41,878 nt of DNA. Origin: a virus. A model generated the notes under the pieces. The model was given only the letters and a program-made list of their open reading frames with translations, did not search any database and was not told where the DNA came from. Shown here piece by piece: positions 39,268-41,878 of the stretch. Made by a program: the position numbers and the translations under genes. Position 1 is the stretch's first letter. Each line of letters starts with the position of its first letter. The DNA is taken from the IMG/VR virus record IMGVR_UViG_3300049489_000282, positions 1-41,878 of that record; one strand, given 5' to 3'.

Positions 39268-41155
39268 AGAAAAAGAAGAAATGACCGAGCAGCAAATTAT
39301 AACTTATATCATGGACTGTCGCGGAGAGGCGGACGAAGCTAAACGGGAGCGCATGGACCGCAACAAAGACAACTACGATATGTTTCACTTGCGTCACGAT
39401 TTCAGTCATAAGAGAGACGGTCAATCGCAAGAGATCCTATCGAAGCAGAGTATGGCTGTCGAGATGACTAAAGCGACCTTTCAGCAGGCGCTCGCGGACT
39501 TCGGCGACTGGTGGTCAGCGGAGATATGCTACCCGGACGCTGAGATGACCATGAAAGTACGTCCGCATGAGATCACGAAACTCACGAACTACATGCTCGA
39601 ATGCTCGCGCTACTACAGTCACGTCGGTAATTCCGTCGAATCAGCACTTCTCTCTTCACTCGCGATCACGAAAGTCACCGGAAAACTGCGTCCGAAACCT
39701 AAATTCATCGCACGAAAGAAGGGACGAGGCGCGGGACTCAAACGCTGGGTCGATAAGATCGACAATAAAACATGGGAAGTCGATTTTCAGAGTGTCCGTG
39801 CAGAGAATTACTACCCTGATCCTACCTCAGAGCGCAATAAGCTATACGAAATCGAAGATGCATGGGTCGATATGCATGAACTCATCGCAATGGCCGAACA
39901 AGATTCGGATTTCGTCCTTCCCGATGGACTCGCCGGGCAGGGCGTCGACGAAACCGAGGAGGTCTTCAAGAAAGCACGAGAGACCGGACAAAGCACTCCA
40001 GCTTCGGGGCCGCGACTCAAAGTAAAGCTCACTGAATTCTGGGGTACGATCGTTCATCCGACCTCAGGTGAGATCATTCATGAGAATGTCCAGGCAATAA
40101 TCGCGAACGACAAAGATCTCATTCTGAAACCGCGACCTAATCCACTATGGCATCAAGGCTCCCCATACGTAGCAAGTCCTCTTCTCGAGGTCGCAAATTC
40201 CGTATGGCATAAAGCACTAATGGATGCACCGACGCGCCACAATCGCGCACTCATCGAGATGTATAATCTCATGGTCGATGCGGCCATGATGCAGGTGCAT
40301 GGGATCAGTCAGCTCCGGAAGGATTGGCTAGATAATCCGGCCCAGGTCTCAGACGGCATCGAACCCGGCATGGCAATCGGAGTGAATTCAATGTGTCCAC
40401 CCGGGGGAAAAGTCCTCGAGCCCCTCGTCAATGTCGTAATCCCCGCCGAGGTCTTCTCCGTCTTTAACATTCAAGGACAGGAGTTCTATTCGTCTGCGCT
40501 GACCTCGGATCTACGCTCAGGGATCACTCCGTCACGCGAACAAAAAGCAACGGCGATCGTCGAACAGAGTCAGACGATCACGTCTGTCTCTACGGGCATG
40601 AGCAAGAACTACGAGGCACGACAGATCACTCGCGAACTCGAAGTCGCATGGCAAACGACGGCACAGAATTGGGACATGATCGACCGTGAGGTATTTATCT
40701 CGCTCTTCGGCACACAACGAGGAGCCGAACTTGCTGATCTTCCTCCGCAAGAGGTCTTCGCAAGTACCGTTAACGGAGTGCGCTTCCGTGTCTTCGGAAT
40801 CACACAGACCCTCGGTAAAGCGCAGGACTTCCGAAAGCTCACGACACTTCTTCAGACGGTCGCATCTAGTCCGCAGCTTCTCGAGGAGTATCTCAAGAAG
40901 TACGATCTCGGTAAGACTCTCGGCGAGGTCATGACCGCGCTAGATATAGATAAGCATAAGCTAGAGATTCCCGAGGCCGTTCAACGAACAATGCAAGAGC
41001 CGCAGGGGGAGCCGACACCGCAGCCCGATCAAATGAGTCAGGTTCCACAAGCGGGCGCAATGAGCGACATGATGGGAGCTAGTACGCCGGGCGGAATCCC
41101 CCAAGTTCAATTTCCCGGCAGTCCAGCGAACATTGGCGGAAATAACCAACAATAA
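39260..41155 (+). CDS. Portal protein, phage B (podovirus head-to-tail connector type)
   Basis: 631 residues, AAGGAAACGCT upstream. Landmarks are VRAENYYPDPTSERNKLYE (portal wing), SPYVASPLLEVANSVWHKAL and REQKATAIVEQSQTITSVST, the pattern of large P22/N4-like portals. The C-terminal 60 residues are Pro/Gln/Gly-rich and disordered. It is unrelated to the 506-residue phage A portal. Confidence 0.85.
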   Translation: MAKEKEEMTEQQIITYIMDCRGEADEAKRERMDRNKDNYDMFHLRHDFSHKRDGQSQEILSKQSMAVEMTKATFQQALADFGDWWSAEICYPDAEMTMKVRPHEITKLTNYMLECSRYYSHVGNSVESALLSSLAITKVTGKLRPKPKFIARKKGRGAGLKRWVDKIDNKTWEVDFQSVRAENYYPDPTSERNKLYEIEDAWVDMHELIAMAEQDSDFVLPDGLAGQGVDETEEVFKKARETGQSTPASGPRLKVKLTEFWGTIVHPTSGEIIHENVQAIIANDKDLILKPRPNPLWHQGSPYVASPLLEVANSVWHKALMDAPTRHNRALIEMYNLMVDAAMMQVHGISQLRKDWLDNPAQVSDGIEPGMAIGVNSMCPPGGKVLEPLVNVVIPAEVFSVFNIQGQEFYSSALTSDLRSGITPSREQKATAIVEQSQTITSVSTGMSKNYEARQITRELEVAWQTTAQNWDMIDREVFISLFGTQRGAELADLPPQEVFASTVNGVRFRVFGITQTLGKAQDFRKLTTLLQTVASSPQLLEEYLKKYDLGKTLGEVMTALDIDKHKLEIPEAVQRTMQEPQGEPTPQPDQMSQVPQAGAMSDMMGASTPGGIPQVQFPGSPANIGGNNQQ

Positions 41156-41190
41156 ACTAACGGTCAAGCAAGACCAACAAGGAGAACAGT

Positions 41191-41346
41191 ATGGCAAAAG
41201 CAGGAAAGAAAATGGGCGGATCGCTCATGGAGGAGATGTGCAAGGGTGAGGGCAAAAAAGGCGACTCCGACATGAAAATGGAAAAGAAAGAGCACGGACT
41301 CGCAAGTGAACTGAAAATGATGAGTGATGCACGGAGGAAGAAATGA
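41191..41346 (+). CDS. Small basic Lys/Met-rich protein, phage B
   Basis: 51 residues with AAGGAG upstream. Highly charged, Lys and Met-rich (MAKAGKKMGGSLMEEMCK), ending in DARRKK. It is ATGA-coupled to the following gene. Such tiny proteins follow the portal gene in related phages. Function unknown. Confidence 0.6.
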   Translation: MAKAGKKMGGSLMEEMCKGEGKKGDSDMKMEKKEHGLASELKMMSDARRKK

Positions 41347-41504
41347 AGAAAACTAAAGGCGCAAAGAAGATAGCAAAAGTAATGCATGAATTTAAAGCCG
41401 GATCGCTGCATTCGGGATCGAAGAAAGGTCCTGCCGTCACGAGCCGCAAACAAGCCGTCGCTATAGCAATGAGTGAAGCCGGACTAGCACGGAAGAAAAA
41501 ATGA
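41343..41504 (+). CDS. DUF6496-like small basic protein, phage B
   Basis: 53 residues with the recognisable pattern KIAKVMHEFKAGSLHSGSKK, then GPAVTSRKQAVAIAMSEAG, as in the DUF6496 family of small basic proteins common in phages and some bacteria. A very basic C-terminus (LARKKK). It is ATGA-coupled on both sides. The role is unknown; nucleic-acid binding is a guess. Confidence 0.75.
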   Translation: MKKTKGAKKIAKVMHEFKAGSLHSGSKKGPAVTSRKQAVAIAMSEAGLARKKK

Positions 41505-41767
41505 TCACGGAACACGACCGAATCGAATCAATCGCAGAGGCACGAGTGTTCGCACTCGCTGCTCCCGTGATCCTTCCAATCATAGAGAAGCGCAAACGGG
41601 ACGCTATGGGTCGCCTCATGCAGGCGCACCGTATGGGCAAGACGGACACGGCGACAGTCGTCGCAGAACTCTGCGTCCTCTCGGACATCGAAATAGAAAT
41701 CAACCAAAAGGAACAATCATACCGCACTATGGAGGAGCAACATGCCAGAAGTAACACAAGGAAATAA
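41501..41767 (+). CDS. Hypothetical protein, phage B
   Basis: 88 residues, helical, with a hydrophobic segment ARVFALAAPVILPIIEKRKR and a coiled end (IEIEINQKEQSYRTMEEQ). The size and position, after the portal and before a scaffold-like gene, suggest a head accessory protein. No family recognised. Confidence 0.6.
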   Translation: MITEHDRIESIAEARVFALAAPVILPIIEKRKRDAMGRLMQAHRMGKTDTATVVAELCVLSDIEIEINQKEQSYRTMEEQHARSNTRK

Positions 41768-41878
41768 TCCGAACGCATCTATGCACGATGAGGTTCGTCG
41801 CGCGCGAGCAGGTGCAGCGAAAGAAGACAGCGATGAGCTTCCGCGCAGTGCGGTCGCGAGCGAAGAGGCCGAAGAAAT
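41742..41878 (+). CDS. Scaffold-like protein, 5' end only, phage B (cut by window end)
   Basis: Forty-five residues are visible, highly charged and disordered (NASMHDEVRRARAGAAKE, then DSDELPRS). ATGGAGGAGCAAC precedes the start. An acidic charged N-terminus after the portal fits the head scaffold, which would be followed by the capsid gene outside the window. Confidence 0.5.
   Translation, partial: MPEVTQGNNPNASMHDEVRRARAGAAKEDSDELPRSAVASEEAEE

Noticed and set aside
1-41878. Prophage integrated in a host chromosome
   Set aside because: No integrase, attachment-site repeat, tRNA or host gene was found. The terminal repeat fits circular closure, and the end is a second phage, not host DNA.

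Overview
The window is phage DNA and appears to hold two unrelated phage genomes joined inside one gene. Positions 1 to about 36,730 read as one complete, AT-rich, circularly closed tailed phage (phage A): the first 203 bases return at 36,617-36,819, with the first 117 bases identical, so the circle would be about 36.6 kb. From about 36,820 to the end the codons become much richer in G and C, and a second packaging module begins (phage B: small and large terminase, portal, start of a scaffold-like gene). The switch falls within a small zinc-ribbon gene whose protein homology continues across the junction. This is either true homologous recombination or an assembly path crossing between two phages that share the gene.

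Phage A layout. The late genes run rightward and wrap through the closure: small terminase, large terminase, portal, two gpG/gp10-like genes, scaffold, an N4-gp56-type capsid protein, a strong terminator, fibre genes (27,413-36,672), then connector and tail genes, tail tube, frameshifted tail chaperones, tape measure, tail tip and fibres, a polyglycine adhesin, a CHAP/NlpC-type endolysin and a VRR-NUC nuclease (58-13,830). These mark a siphovirus-like virion with a short tape measure. A leftward operon (17,518-13,827) carries an exported beta-rich protein, a processive family-2 glycosyltransferase of the cellulose/hyaluronan synthase type, small genes, a Sak4-like RecA-fold ATPase, a DUF669-like single-strand binding protein and a coiled-coil protein. 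A rightward early operon (17,756-27,366) holds many small genes, an Xre-type regulator region with two phased operators, a primase-polymerase/VirE-type helicase, a DnaQ-like exonuclease fused to a zinc ribbon, a run of tiny genes with a 22-unit hexamer minisatellite, then ParB-like and Dam-like genes.

How they work together. The Xre protein and the palindromes at 19,291-19,360 probably switch replication. PrimPol-helicase, exonuclease, Sak4 ATPase and the single-strand binding protein form a replication/recombination set. No integrase, DNA polymerase, tRNA or host gene was seen, so phage A looks lytic or at least non-integrating. The host is probably Gram-negative: there is an exported protein with an outer-membrane-type C-terminal aromatic residue and several signal peptides. 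The host cannot be named from sequence alone.

The most unusual content is the phage-encoded polysaccharide synthase with its exported partner, the mosaic junction, and two coding minisatellites in which only fixed, amino-acid-changing positions vary.
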